Origin: Nostoc sp. LEGE 06077
GTDB taxonomy: Bacteria > Cyanobacteriota > Cyanobacteriia > Cyanobacteriales > Nostocaceae
Assembly: GCF_015207705.1 (NCBI RefSeq)
Contig: NZ_JADEWI010000003.1
Span: 1-64,000, forward strand
DNA length: 64,000 nucleotides
Direction: 5' to 3'
The notes under the pieces were generated by a model. The model searched no databases, had not been told where the DNA came from, and saw only the letters and a list, made by a program, of their open reading frames with translations. The position numbers and the translations under genes are program-made. This document shows, piece by piece, positions 52,620-62,086 of the stretch (position 1 is its first letter; each line of letters starts with the position of its first letter).

Positions 52620-54134
52620 TTAGAACTCCATACGCTGGTATTCAGCAACGGAGGCTGCGGCTGGTCTTGCCCGCTGTCTAGCCCAGTCTCTGAGGGCTGT
52701 GACCTGTTCTTGCATCGTGCGAGACAGGGGCAATGTGGCCTTCAATGCAGCAATAATATCTAGTTGTGTGAACTCGCGCTCTTGGGCAAAAGCTTCGTAC
52801 ATTGCCGCAATAATCGCTTGTTCAATTTCTGCGCCAGAAAAACCATCAGACATCTTGGCTAGTTGCTCTAAATCAAACCGAGCAATGTCTTCAGGACGAC
52901 GCTTAGTTAAATGGATATTGAAAATATCGCGCCGTTCTTCAGGAGTAGGCAGATCCACAAAGAAAATTTCATCAAACCGACCTTTCCTCAAGAATTCTCC
53001 AGGTAAGCGTTCGACTCGGTTGGCTGTCGCCATCACGAACACTGGAGATTTCTTTTCTTGCATCCATGTGAGGAAAGAACCAAAGATCCGGCTGGATGTC
53101 CCACCATCGGAATCACCCGAACCCCCGCTTCCCGCAAAGGATTTATCTAACTCGTCAATAAACAGAATCGCTGGAGAGATAGATTCTGCTGTTTTGAGGG
53201 CGTTACGCAGATTTGCCTCACTTCGTCCCACCATTGAGCCGTCGTATACGCGTCCCATATCTAGGCGTAACAGCGGTAAACCCCAAAGCCGGGATGTTGT
53301 TTTGGCTATCAATGACTTACCACAGCCAGGAACTCCTAAAATCAGCATCCCTTTTGGTTGGGGCAAACCATACTCTCTTGCTCTTTCGGTAAAGGCATTT
53401 GAGCGTTGCTTTAGCCATTTTTTTAACTCTTCTAAGCCACCTATTGCGTCAATGGTTTCATCTTCTTCGATGTATTCTAATATCCCATTCCGCCGAATTA
53501 GCTGCTTTTTCTCTGATAAAACTATATCAACTTCTTCTTCTGTCAGCCGCCCTGTGGTGACTTGTGCCTTGCGATATACTTTCTCAGACTCATCTTTGGT
53601 TAAACCTAAAGCGGCTCTGAGAAGCTTTTCTCTCGCTTCTGTGGTTAAACGTCGCCCACGGTTATTATCTAAATGAGAAGTTAAAACTTTATTCAATTCC
53701 GCCATATCTGGTAGTTGGAAGTCTAAAACTACTACTTCCTTCTCCAGTTCTATGGGGACTTGGTGCATCGGCGACATTAAAATAATATTTTTTTGTTGCC
53801 CTTTAAAACTGGCGATCGCATCTCGCAACGATCTTGTTGTTGCAGGCGCATCGATAAATGGGTGTAAATCTTTAAGAATAAAAATACCAGGCTCTTTTTG
53901 CCGAATTATCCAATCAATCGCCGCCTCTGGGGACACTGTGTTGTGTTGGCTAACATTCCGGGGTTGACCATATTCCACGATGCCATGAGTTACTGTCCAT
54001 ACATAAACCCGGCGCTGGGGTTTCAAGACTTGCGCGATGGTGGAGATTGCTTGCTCTGCCCGCTCTTCCTCGGAGGTCACAAGGTAGATTAGAGGGTATT
54101 GAGCTTGAATTAGAATATTGAGCTCTTCTTTCAT
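52620..54134 (-). CDS. ycf46: Ycf46-type AAA+ ATPase
   Basis: A 504-residue AAA ATPase. The N-terminal half (about 1-230) is a degenerate ATPase-like domain without a usable P-loop (LIQAQYPLIYLVTSEEERAEQAI, GIFILKDLHPFID, QKNIILMSPMHQVP). The C-terminal half carries the active module: Walker A LILGVPGCGKSLIAK (about 264-278), Walker B AILFIDELDKSF, sensor 1 FVMATANRVERLP and arginine finger region RKGRFDEIFFVDLPTPEERR, then a lid helix. This matches Ycf46 of plastids and cyanobacteria, which has been linked in Synechocystis to inorganic carbon use. It is probably a hexamer. ycf35 lies downstream, and an RHH/zinc-ribbon gene is upstream. Confidence 0.93.
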   Translation of the reverse strand: MKEELNILIQAQYPLIYLVTSEEERAEQAISTIAQVLKPQRRVYVWTVTHGIVEYGQPRNVSQHNTVSPEAAIDWIIRQKEPGIFILKDLHPFIDAPATTRSLRDAIASFKGQQKNIILMSPMHQVPIELEKEVVVLDFQLPDMAELNKVLTSHLDNNRGRRLTTEAREKLLRAALGLTKDESEKVYRKAQVTTGRLTEEEVDIVLSEKKQLIRRNGILEYIEEDETIDAIGGLEELKKWLKQRSNAFTERAREYGLPQPKGMLILGVPGCGKSLIAKTTSRLWGLPLLRLDMGRVYDGSMVGRSEANLRNALKTAESISPAILFIDELDKSFAGSGGSGDSDGGTSSRIFGSFLTWMQEKKSPVFVMATANRVERLPGEFLRKGRFDEIFFVDLPTPEERRDIFNIHLTKRRPEDIARFDLEQLAKMSDGFSGAEIEQAIIAAMYEAFAQEREFTQLDIIAALKATLPLSRTMQEQVTALRDWARQRARPAAASVAEYQRMEF

Positions 54135-54227
54135 ACAATCGACCTACTTGAGACCTTATACAGTAAAGAACAGACTTCGTTTGTAACGATGGCTAAAATT
54201 ATGAATTAAGTGATTCATAATTCTTAT

Positions 54228-54581
54228 CTAGCAAGGGACTAGCTCTTCCTCACTCTTGGGATGGGTTTCTACTGGCTCCATTTCATCAATGGATAGAGGC
54301 TCTTGCCCAATTAATCCAGGTTGATTGCCTAAAGCAATTAATTCCCCATCACGTAATGCTAGTGAACTTTCACAAGCGGGACAGGCGTAAACTCTATGAG
54401 TTCTCCCATAAGCAGAAGCTTCTAATTCTTCTACTAATTCTGAATTCGCCAAGTAAAAGTAGAGGGCGCGTTCGGCAAGCTCTGACATTGGCTCAGAATC
54501 AATTGCTGAACGAATTTTCAACCTTTTGTGCAGTTCTGGCGATATATAAAAAGTAACCTTTTGCTTAGTTTGCGTTTGCAT
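54228..54581 (-). CDS. Ribbon-helix-helix protein with C-terminal zinc-ribbon half-site
   Basis: A 117-residue protein. Residues 1-50 fit a ribbon-helix-helix DNA-binding fold (QKVTFYISPELHKRLKIRSAIDSEPMSELAERALYFYL): one strand and two helices. Residues about 65-75 contain VYACPACESSL, a single Cys-x-x-Cys pair that could bind zinc between two subunits, with a further Cys at the very C-terminus. The C-terminal 40 residues are acidic. It is probably a dimeric regulator. Two palindromes lie just upstream of its start (54601-54624), suggesting autoregulation. It precedes ycf46 on the same strand (gap 93 bases), so it may regulate or accompany that gene. Confidence 0.75.
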   Translation of the reverse strand: MQTQTKQKVTFYISPELHKRLKIRSAIDSEPMSELAERALYFYLANSELVEELEASAYGRTHRVYACPACESSLALRDGELIALGNQPGLIGQEPLSIDEMEPVETHPKSEEELVPC

Positions 54582-54600
54582 ATAACTCTTTGGCGGTCTT

Positions 54601-54624
54601 ACCCGGGTATGTATAACACGTTAT
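54601..54624. promoter_or_regulatory. Paired palindromes upstream of the RHH gene, candidate operator
   Basis: ACCCGGGT (54601-54608) and ATAAC-AC-GTTAT (54613-54624) are two small inverted repeats 20-40 bases ahead of the RHH gene start. RHH proteins bind such sites as dimers or tetramers, so this is a reasonable autoregulatory operator, untested. Confidence 0.35.
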
Positions 54625-54852
54625 CGGCTCCTTCATTTGTTGTCAAGCCATTAAAACGGTTTGACGGCAGTTTTGTTACATTTATTCACATATTTTGGCT
54701 ATCAATAAAATACGCTAAGTTATATTTAAAACATAAGCGAACTTTGAGTAAATACGAGTTATTCACAGAATAAATCTGCAAAAACTTTCGTCAAAGCCAA
54801 ATGTTATAGATACTTTTATAAACTTAGCAAGATTAAACAAAAAGATGTAATT

Positions 54853-55359
54853 ATGTCTGCCACTTCAGTGAAAACTTGTAGTTATACCAAAAGAAATTAT
54901 ACAAAATATTCGGGTGTGGTAGGTGCGATCGCTTTATCCTTGCTGTTGTGGGGATGCAGCAAACCGTTTAGCGTCTCCGATACCCAATGGAAGACTTATA
55001 GTAATTCTCGTTATAGCTTTGAATTTCCTTATCCCAGCAATTGGACTGTTGTAGCAGCACCAGAAAATGATGACGGGATTGCTTTAGTTTCACCACGCAG
55101 CCAAAATGTAGAAATTAGAGCATGGGCAAGTAATCGTCTGCCAGATGTTGCAAATGCAATCCAGCCTAACTTTCAGACAACTCAAGGGATATCTGGGGTT
55201 TTGTTAGTAGAAGTTGATCAGCACGTTGGTTTGATGAAACTGACCTTAACTCAAGGTCAAGTTACATATTACTGGCAGGGAAAAAGCCCCAGTCAAGAAT
55301 TTTCTAAATATTACCCGTTGTTTTATTACATCGCCCAGCAATATCGGATAAAAGTATGA
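54853..55359 (+). CDS. PsbP-like lipoprotein
   Basis: A 168-residue lipoprotein. A basic N-terminus and hydrophobic segment end in the lipobox LLLWGC, with the lipidated Cys at about residue 35. The mature part begins WKTYSNSRYSFEFPYPSNWTVVAAPENDDGIALVSPRSQNVEIRAWAS, the typical PsbP-family opening, and ends in strands (VTYYWQGKSPSQEFSKYYPLFYYIAQQYRI). PsbP-like proteins bind photosystem II or act in its assembly at the lumenal membrane surface. This member is shorter and more divergent than CyanoP, so a direct photosystem role is uncertain. It stands alone, ahead of the sulfolipid genes. Confidence 0.72.
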   Translation: MSATSVKTCSYTKRNYTKYSGVVGAIALSLLLWGCSKPFSVSDTQWKTYSNSRYSFEFPYPSNWTVVAAPENDDGIALVSPRSQNVEIRAWASNRLPDVANAIQPNFQTTQGISGVLLVEVDQHVGLMKLTLTQGQVTYYWQGKSPSQEFSKYYPLFYYIAQQYRIKV

Positions 55360-55366
55360 AGTCTGT

Positions 55367-55420
55367 AGACGCGCAGCGTCACCCGAAGGGCTTGCCGCAG
55401 GCTAGTGTAAAGTATAAAAT
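55367..55420. repeat. GC-rich palindromic intergenic repeat
   Basis: GACGCGCAGCGTC, followed by CCCGAAGGGCTTGCCGCAGG, is a cluster of small palindromes after the lipoprotein gene, of the dispersed type common in Nostoc. Confidence 0.45.
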
Positions 55421-55459
55421 TTCCCTTCTGCCTCCTGTCTCTTGCCTCCTGCCTTTTAA

Positions 55460-55480
55460 CCAATGACCAATGACTATTGA
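55460..55480. repeat. Heptanucleotide tandem repeat (CCAATGA-type)
   Basis: CCAATGA CCAATGA CTATTGA, three consecutive heptamers, lie between the lipoprotein and sqdB genes. Confidence 0.7.
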
Positions 55481-55545
55481 CTGATCACTACTTTTGATGG
55501 TTGAGCAGGTACAGAAACCTGATAGATTTAGCTATCAGCGAGTAA

Positions 55546-56712
<1,167 letters not shown>

Positions 56713-56920
56713 GTGAAAACTCTAAGGGGCTGGTGAAACAACCAGATTTCCATCTTGTCAATCACTAGCCTCAAATGATCTGCCGTTACGATGTCAAACA
56801 ACAAAAACAAAATCTAAATTGTAACTACGCAGAATTGATCACAGTACAGGAGAAGGTTTACCCTGTTTTTGATAGCGAAATCCAAAAAAAGCTGGGATTA
56901 ACTGCCTGGACTAATTTTTT

Positions 56921-58057
56921 ATGAGAATAGCCCTATTCACCGAAACCTTTTTGCCAAAAGTTGATGGCATAGTTACACGCCTACGCCATACAGTTGATCA
57001 TCTCCAACGTCATGGAAATCAAGTTTTAGTCATCGCCCCTGAAGGTGGTATCACAGAACACAAAGGAGCAAAAGTTTACGGCATTAGTGGCTTTCCTTTG
57101 CCTCTGTATCCAGAGTTGAAAATGGCACTACCTCGCCCAGCAATTGGTTATGCCTTAGAAGAATTCCAGCCAGATGTGATTCATGTTGTGAATCCAGCCG
57201 TTCTTGGATTATCAGGCATTTTTTATAGCAAAGTTTTAAAACTTCCCTTAGTTGCTTCTTACCATACCCATCTACCGCAATATCTCCAACATTACGGTTT
57301 AGGAATGTTAGAAGGCTTATTGTGGGAATTGCTCAAAGGCGCTCATAATCAAGCATTGTTGAATCTTTGCACCTCTACAGCCATGATGACAGAACTGTCA
57401 TCACATGGCATCGAACGAGTAGACTTGTGGCAGAGGGGAGTGGATACAGAATTATTTCAGCCAGATTTAGCCAGTTGGGAAATGCGATCGCGTCTTTCAC
57501 AAAATCACCCTAAAAGCCCTTTGCTGCTTTATGTTGGTCGCCTATCAGCCGAAAAAGAAATTGAACGCATTAAACCAATTTTAGAAGCAATCCCCCAAGC
57601 GCGATTGGCTTTGGTAGGAGATGGCCCCCATCGTCAAGCACTCTTAAAACACTTTGCTGGCACAAACACTAATTTTGTTGGCTACCTTATGGGGCGTGAG
57701 TTAGGTTCAGCCTTTGCTAGTGCAGATGCTTTTATCTTTCCTTCCCGCACAGAAACCCTAGGTTTAGTCTTATTAGAAGCAATGGCCGCTGGGTGTCCGG
57801 TAGTTGCTGCCCGTTCTGGCGGCATCCCTGATATCGTGACAGATGGTGTCAATGGATATCTTTTTGACCCCAAAGCTGACATTCAAGATGCCATTTCTGC
57901 CACAATTCGCCTCTTGGAAAATCAACAAGAACGAGATATCATTCGTCAAAATGCTCGCAAAGAAGCAGAAAAGTGGGGATGGGCAGCTGCCACACGCCAG
58001 CTGCAAGATTACTATCAAAAAATAATCTTGGCAAAACAGCCAACAGCAGTAGTTTAA
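56921..58057 (+). CDS. sqdX: Sulfoquinovosyltransferase (SQDG synthase)
   Basis: A GT4-family glycosyltransferase of 378 residues that transfers sulfoquinovose from its UDP carrier to diacylglycerol. The N-terminal domain opens IALFTETFLPKVDGIVTRLRHTVDHL and contains VNPAVLGLSGIFYSKVLKLPLVASYHTHLPQYLQHYG. The C-terminal domain has LLYVGRLSAEKEIERI and the nucleotide-sugar motif FIFPSRTETLGLVLLEAMAAGCPVVAARSGGIPDIV (with the conserved Glu). It is a peripheral membrane enzyme. Directly downstream of sqdB (gap 208 bases), completing the two-gene sulfolipid pathway. Confidence 0.96.
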   Translation: MRIALFTETFLPKVDGIVTRLRHTVDHLQRHGNQVLVIAPEGGITEHKGAKVYGISGFPLPLYPELKMALPRPAIGYALEEFQPDVIHVVNPAVLGLSGIFYSKVLKLPLVASYHTHLPQYLQHYGLGMLEGLLWELLKGAHNQALLNLCTSTAMMTELSSHGIERVDLWQRGVDTELFQPDLASWEMRSRLSQNHPKSPLLLYVGRLSAEKEIERIKPILEAIPQARLALVGDGPHRQALLKHFAGTNTNFVGYLMGRELGSAFASADAFIFPSRTETLGLVLLEAMAAGCPVVAARSGGIPDIVTDGVNGYLFDPKADIQDAISATIRLLENQQERDIIRQNARKEAEKWGWAAATRQLQDYYQKIILAKQPTAVV

Positions 58058-58069
58058 ATAGAGGCTTTG

Positions 58070-58097
58070 AATTGTGGGGCAGTTTTGCTCCACAATT
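58070..58097 (+). terminator. Hairpin after sqdX
   Basis: AATTGTGG (58070-58077) pairs with CCACAATT (58090-58097), extended by GCA/TGC nearer the loop. It begins 12 bases after the sqdX stop. No T run follows, so it may terminate weakly or stabilise the mRNA 3' end. Confidence 0.5.
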
Positions 58098-58292
58098 ACA
58101 GGAATAACGATTTAATGATCAGTAGGTCGTCATAAATATTTATAGTCAAGATCAGGCACAAGGCAGTGGTTTGACTTCGATCACCAACCAGACAGGAGGT
58201 AGAAGTGATGAGAGTTTTAGCCTAGTTTATTGTGATTCTCATAGTTCTTTTTTCCCGATGTTCTACTTAGATAAAAGCGAAATTTCAGCTTT

Positions 58293-58326
58293 AAAATCTA
58301 AAATCTAAAATCTAAAATCTAAAATT
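58293..58326. repeat. Heptanucleotide tandem repeat abutting the cyclase start codon
   Basis: Four perfect copies of AAAATCT (58293-58320) and a partial fifth end two bases before the ATG at 58329, occupying the place where a ribosome site would be. Confidence 0.85.
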
Positions 58327-58328
58327 CC

Positions 58329-60974
58329 ATGACTCTTCCCAATCCTGGTAGCGTCTTGGCTACATTAACCGAACTTACGCAAGTTAATCGCACCCACGCT
58401 TTACTGCGCCGTGTTAAAGACCTTTCTGTTAACGAATTTGTTTGTTTGCTTGATTTTATAACAGCTGAGTTCCAACAATTTCTCAGAGCAATTGAATTAA
58501 TCAATAATGAAGCTCTAGAAACAATGTTGGAGAAGGTACTAGAAGCAATCACCCTGAAAATTGGTCAAATTCTGCAAGCCGAACACACAGCTATTTTTTT
58601 AGTTGACTATGACAAAGGTCAATTGTGGTCAAAAGTTCCCCAAGATAATAGTCAAAAATTTTTAGAAATTAGAACGCCGATTAATGTAGGAATTCCTGGT
58701 CATGTGGCGAGTACAGGCCAATACTTAAATATTTCCGAAACTGCGACTCATCCTTTATTTAGCCCAGATTTGGAAAAGCAAATGGGCTACAGAATTCGTA
58801 ATATTTTATGTATGCCTGTTGTCAGTAGTAAAAGTCAAACTGTCGCTGTAGTCCAACTAGCAAATAAAGAAGGCGATATTCCTTTTAATTATGAAGATGA
58901 AAACTGTTTTCGGGATTTTGCTGCTTCTATTGGGATTATTTTAGAAACCTGTCAGTCTTTTTATGTCGCAGCCCGGAATCAACGGGGCGCAACAGCATTA
59001 TTACGGGCAACTCAGACACTAGGGCAAAGTTTAGATTTAGAAGCAACTTTGCAAATAGTCATGGAGCAAGCGCGAATTTTAATGCAAGCAGACCGCAGTA
59101 CGCTGTTTTTGTATCGCAAAGAAATGGGCGAACTCTGGACAAAAGTAGCCGCTGCTGCTGCTCAAACAGACGTTTTAGAAATTCGGATACCGGCAAATCG
59201 TGGTATTGCCGGCTATGTGGCATCGACAGGGGACGCATTAAATATTCCTGATGCTTATAAAGACCCTCGTTTTGACCCTAGTACAGATAGAAAAACTGGC
59301 TATGTAACTCGAAATATTTTATGTTTGCCAGTATTTAATTCTGCCAATGAATTAATTGGAGTAACCCAGTTAATTAATAAGCAAAAAGGGAGTTTTACTG
59401 CTTCTGATGAAGAGTTTATGCGGGCTTTTAATATTCAGGCAGGAATAGCATTAGAAAATGCACGATTGTTTGAAAATGTCCTGTTAGAAAAACAGTACCA
59501 AAAAGATATTTTACAAAGTCTTTCAGATGCAGTAATTTCTACTGATATGATTGGGAGAATTGTCACAATTAATGATGCTGCCCTAGAATTATTAGGTTGT
59601 CCGTTAGGAGATACTAATAACAAAAGTAATAAATTACTATGGGAACAAAATTTAATTGGGCGCTTTGTTTGGGAAGTGGTACCAATTGAAAATTTACAAA
59701 TGCGTTTAGAAGACAGTTTGACATCTGGGGCGAGACATTATGTGCCAGAGCAAAGTCTGATAGTGGGTTTATATCAAGCATTGACTTTAGACCCTCAAGA
59801 TGGGTTAAACGCTCCGTTACCGCTAACAGCACTGAACGAGAAGTTGCAAAACGGGTTTTCCTCTGGGCAAACGGCGATGACTCACCAGTTAATTTTGGCA
59901 GTGTGCGATCGCACTAACCCTGATGTTTTCATTCCCTGGAATTTACTGTTAACTCCCCCATCCCAGTTAATCCCTACTAGTCAGGTAGAACAGTTAGAAC
60001 GCAGTATTAACCTGACAGTTAATCCCCTCACTAACCCAGAAGGCGGAGTTAGAGGTGGTTTGGTAGTTTTAGAAGATATTAGTCAAGAAAAACGCCTGAA
60101 AACTACAATGTATCGTTACCTCACTCCCCATGTAGCCGAACAAGTGATGGCTTTAGGGGAAGATGCCTTGATGGTGGGTGAGCGTAAGGATGTCACAATC
60201 TTATTTTCTGATATTCGCGGTTATACAACCTTGACAGAGAATTTTGGAGCAGCGGAGGTGGTATCGCTGCTAAACCAGTATTTTGAAACAATGGTAGAGG
60301 CGGTTTTTAATTATGAAGGCACTTTAGATAAATTTATTGGCGATGCCTTAATGGCTGTATTTGGTGCGCCGCTACCACTCACCGAAAACCATGCTTGGCA
60401 AGCGGTACAGTCAGCCTTGGAGATGCGCCAACGTCTGGAAGAATTTAACCAACGGCGAATCATTCAGGAACAACCACAAATTCGCATTGGGATTGGAATT
60501 AGTTCTGGGGATGTGGTGTCTGGAAACATTGGTTCTCACAAACGTATGGACTATACAGTGATTGGTGATAGTGTCAACTTAAGCGCCCGCTTAGAAGCCG
60601 TCACCAAAGAATATGGCTGTGATATTATTTTGAGCGAATTTACCTATCAACTGTGCAGCGATCGCATTTGGGTGCGTGAGTTAGACCAAATTCGCGTTAA
60701 GGGTAAACACCAAGCAGTCAATATCTACGAGTTAATTAGCGATCGTCAAACTCCCCTTGATGCTAATACCCAAGAGTTTTTATTTCACTACCATCATGGC
60801 CGAGCTGCTTATTTAGCCAGGGATTTTGCCGGTGCGATCGCTTGTTTTACCGCCGCTAAACATCTTCGCCCTAAAGACCAAGCCGTAGACATTCATTTAG
60901 AACGCGCTCATAATTATCATCAAACACCACCGCCAGATTCCTGGGATGGTGTTTGGACGATTGTCAGCAAATAA
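58329..60974 (+). CDS. cyaB: CyaB-type GAF-GAF-PAS adenylate cyclase
   Basis: An 881-residue class III adenylate cyclase with the order GAF (about 65-210), GAF (about 230-385), PAS (about 390-460 onward), cyclase (about 610-790) and a TPR-like tail. Both GAF domains keep the NKFDE motif of cyclic-nucleotide-binding GAFs (NKEGDIPFNYEDE and NKQKGSFTASDEE). In the cyclase, FSDIRGYT and GDALMAVFG supply the metal aspartates. K668 and T743 occupy the adenine-selecting positions, 75 residues apart, as recalled for Anabaena CyaB1 (K646, T721). GAF-bound cAMP activates CyaB1. Whether this is CyaB1 or CyaB2 is unresolved; the omp85 neighbourhood suggests CyaB2. No ribosome site is visible. Confidence 0.95.
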   Translation: MTLPNPGSVLATLTELTQVNRTHALLRRVKDLSVNEFVCLLDFITAEFQQFLRAIELINNEALETMLEKVLEAITLKIGQILQAEHTAIFLVDYDKGQLWSKVPQDNSQKFLEIRTPINVGIPGHVASTGQYLNISETATHPLFSPDLEKQMGYRIRNILCMPVVSSKSQTVAVVQLANKEGDIPFNYEDENCFRDFAASIGIILETCQSFYVAARNQRGATALLRATQTLGQSLDLEATLQIVMEQARILMQADRSTLFLYRKEMGELWTKVAAAAAQTDVLEIRIPANRGIAGYVASTGDALNIPDAYKDPRFDPSTDRKTGYVTRNILCLPVFNSANELIGVTQLINKQKGSFTASDEEFMRAFNIQAGIALENARLFENVLLEKQYQKDILQSLSDAVISTDMIGRIVTINDAALELLGCPLGDTNNKSNKLLWEQNLIGRFVWEVVPIENLQMRLEDSLTSGARHYVPEQSLIVGLYQALTLDPQDGLNAPLPLTALNEKLQNGFSSGQTAMTHQLILAVCDRTNPDVFIPWNLLLTPPSQLIPTSQVEQLERSINLTVNPLTNPEGGVRGGLVVLEDISQEKRLKTTMYRYLTPHVAEQVMALGEDALMVGERKDVTILFSDIRGYTTLTENFGAAEVVSLLNQYFETMVEAVFNYEGTLDKFIGDALMAVFGAPLPLTENHAWQAVQSALEMRQRLEEFNQRRIIQEQPQIRIGIGISSGDVVSGNIGSHKRMDYTVIGDSVNLSARLEAVTKEYGCDIILSEFTYQLCSDRIWVRELDQIRVKGKHQAVNIYELISDRQTPLDANTQEFLFHYHHGRAAYLARDFAGAIACFTAAKHLRPKDQAVDIHLERAHNYHQTPPPDSWDGVWTIVSK

Positions 60975-61093
60975 AACCAGATTTTTCTGTATTTTTGGCT
61001 ACGAAATATTGGCAAGCAGCAAAGAAAATCTCCAATAATCAGTAAAAATTAATTTTTACGCTTTTTACTATTTATTGCTGTTAATATTTTTCT

Positions 61094-61369
61094 TTATTCC
61101 GCCGCTTCTCCCCCTTCATCTTGAAAAGGATTTTCACCAATTTGTAGCTGTTTTTTACTATGCTTTAACTGTTTCCACAATACTCTAATTTGCTCATAAG
61201 CTGCTTCTGGGGGGATTTTACCGCCTGTTTCTAAGCTACAAACATAACTAACTTTCTGAGCAAATTCCTGAAGATTTGCATTAAATACTAAATTTTCTGG
61301 TTTGACTTGACCATAATAGCGGCCATGAGGGTAAAGAAAATCATCTTTGTCCACTATCCGATGCTCCAC
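61094..61369 (-). CDS. Small conserved cyanobacterial protein
   Basis: A 91-residue soluble protein, MEHRIVDKDDFLYPHGRYYGQVKPENLVFNANLQEFAQKVSYVCSLETGGKIPPEAAYEQIRVLWKQLKHSKK in outline: a short N-terminal loop (FLYPHGRYYGQ) and two or three helices, then an acidic tail. It fits a family widely conserved in cyanobacteria with no known function (I recall DUF7219). There is no signal peptide or catalytic motif. It is convergent with the cyclase gene (gap 119 bases). Confidence 0.7.
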   Translation of the reverse strand: MEHRIVDKDDFLYPHGRYYGQVKPENLVFNANLQEFAQKVSYVCSLETGGKIPPEAAYEQIRVLWKQLKHSKKQLQIGENPFQDEGGEAAE

Positions 61370-62086
61370 TTATGAAACTCCGTTATTGTTTTTATATCTG
61401 AATTTCAGCCATCACTTATGCACATATCCTAATGTCTAAAGGTAAAAGGGCTTGATCAGCATTTATCTAGAAATAATAGTTTTGCAGAAATTTCTTATAG
61501 TTTACCCTTATGCTAATTGTGAATTGACATTCTGCCAAATTAAATACCTATCAAATTTACCAGGTTTTTACTGGGTCATATTTTATACCTTATATTTATT
61601 TTCTAGAAAAAAATTAGGTTGATTGGTAAAAAAATCTACATTTTACTGTAATAATTTCCTAGGCAATTTACCTCTACTAGAGGTCATATACTATATATCC
61701 GAGAATCAGCTTTAGGTAATTAATCTTAACCAAAAGTTGCTGCGTCTAGCTAGTAGAAGTTAATTAACCAAAAGCTGCTTTCCTCTAGCTGTCTAGAGGT
61801 TATAAACAATTTTATGAGGGATTTTTTACTTTTAAGGAGGTCTAAGTACACAAGCTTTTATAGCAATAAATTTAGTTATAGAGATAATAAAAAATTTCCG
61901 GGTAAATACCCAGCAATATTTAGATAAAGCTACTGTAGAAAACCCGTAAACATTATGTAATCAGTTATGTTGAATCCTATTGATTGCTCACTCACGATTG
62001 ATTGGCTAATCTTTGTTAACTAAAGATAAAATGGTTAAGCCCGAAAGGACACAAGTCTCCCATTGCTGAAAACTTTACCTCCTACC
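61370..62086. other. Gene-free AT-rich region upstream of purC
   Basis: About 715 bp without a convincing gene. It contains several short inverted repeats of the type CCTCTA...TAGAGG (near 61670-61685 and 61782-61799) and the 38-bp repeat at 61726-61801. An AAGGAGG motif near 61833 has no start codon behind it. The purC promoter must be here. Confidence 0.55.
61726..61801. repeat. Two-copy 38-bp direct repeat
   Basis: TTAACCAAAAGTTGCTGCGT at 61726 recurs as TTAACCAAAAGCTGCTTTCC at 61764, and both copies continue through CTAG...AG. The copies abut with a 38-bp period and diverge towards their 3' ends. Each can form a small CTAG-centred hairpin. Confidence 0.6.

Noticed and set aside
52699-53676. 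325-codon frame on the plus strand opposite ycf46
   Set aside because: A shadow of the conserved AAA ATPase on the other strand, with Ser/Arg-rich composition and no domain.
58293-58326. Possible CRISPR-like array from the tandem repeats
   Set aside because: Repeats are seven bases without spacers; no cas genes are in the window. The same holds for the other heptamer arrays.
61814-61927. 37-codon frame in the region before purC
   Set aside because: No ribosome site ahead of it (the AAGGAGG lies inside the frame), very AT-driven composition, no resemblance to known proteins.
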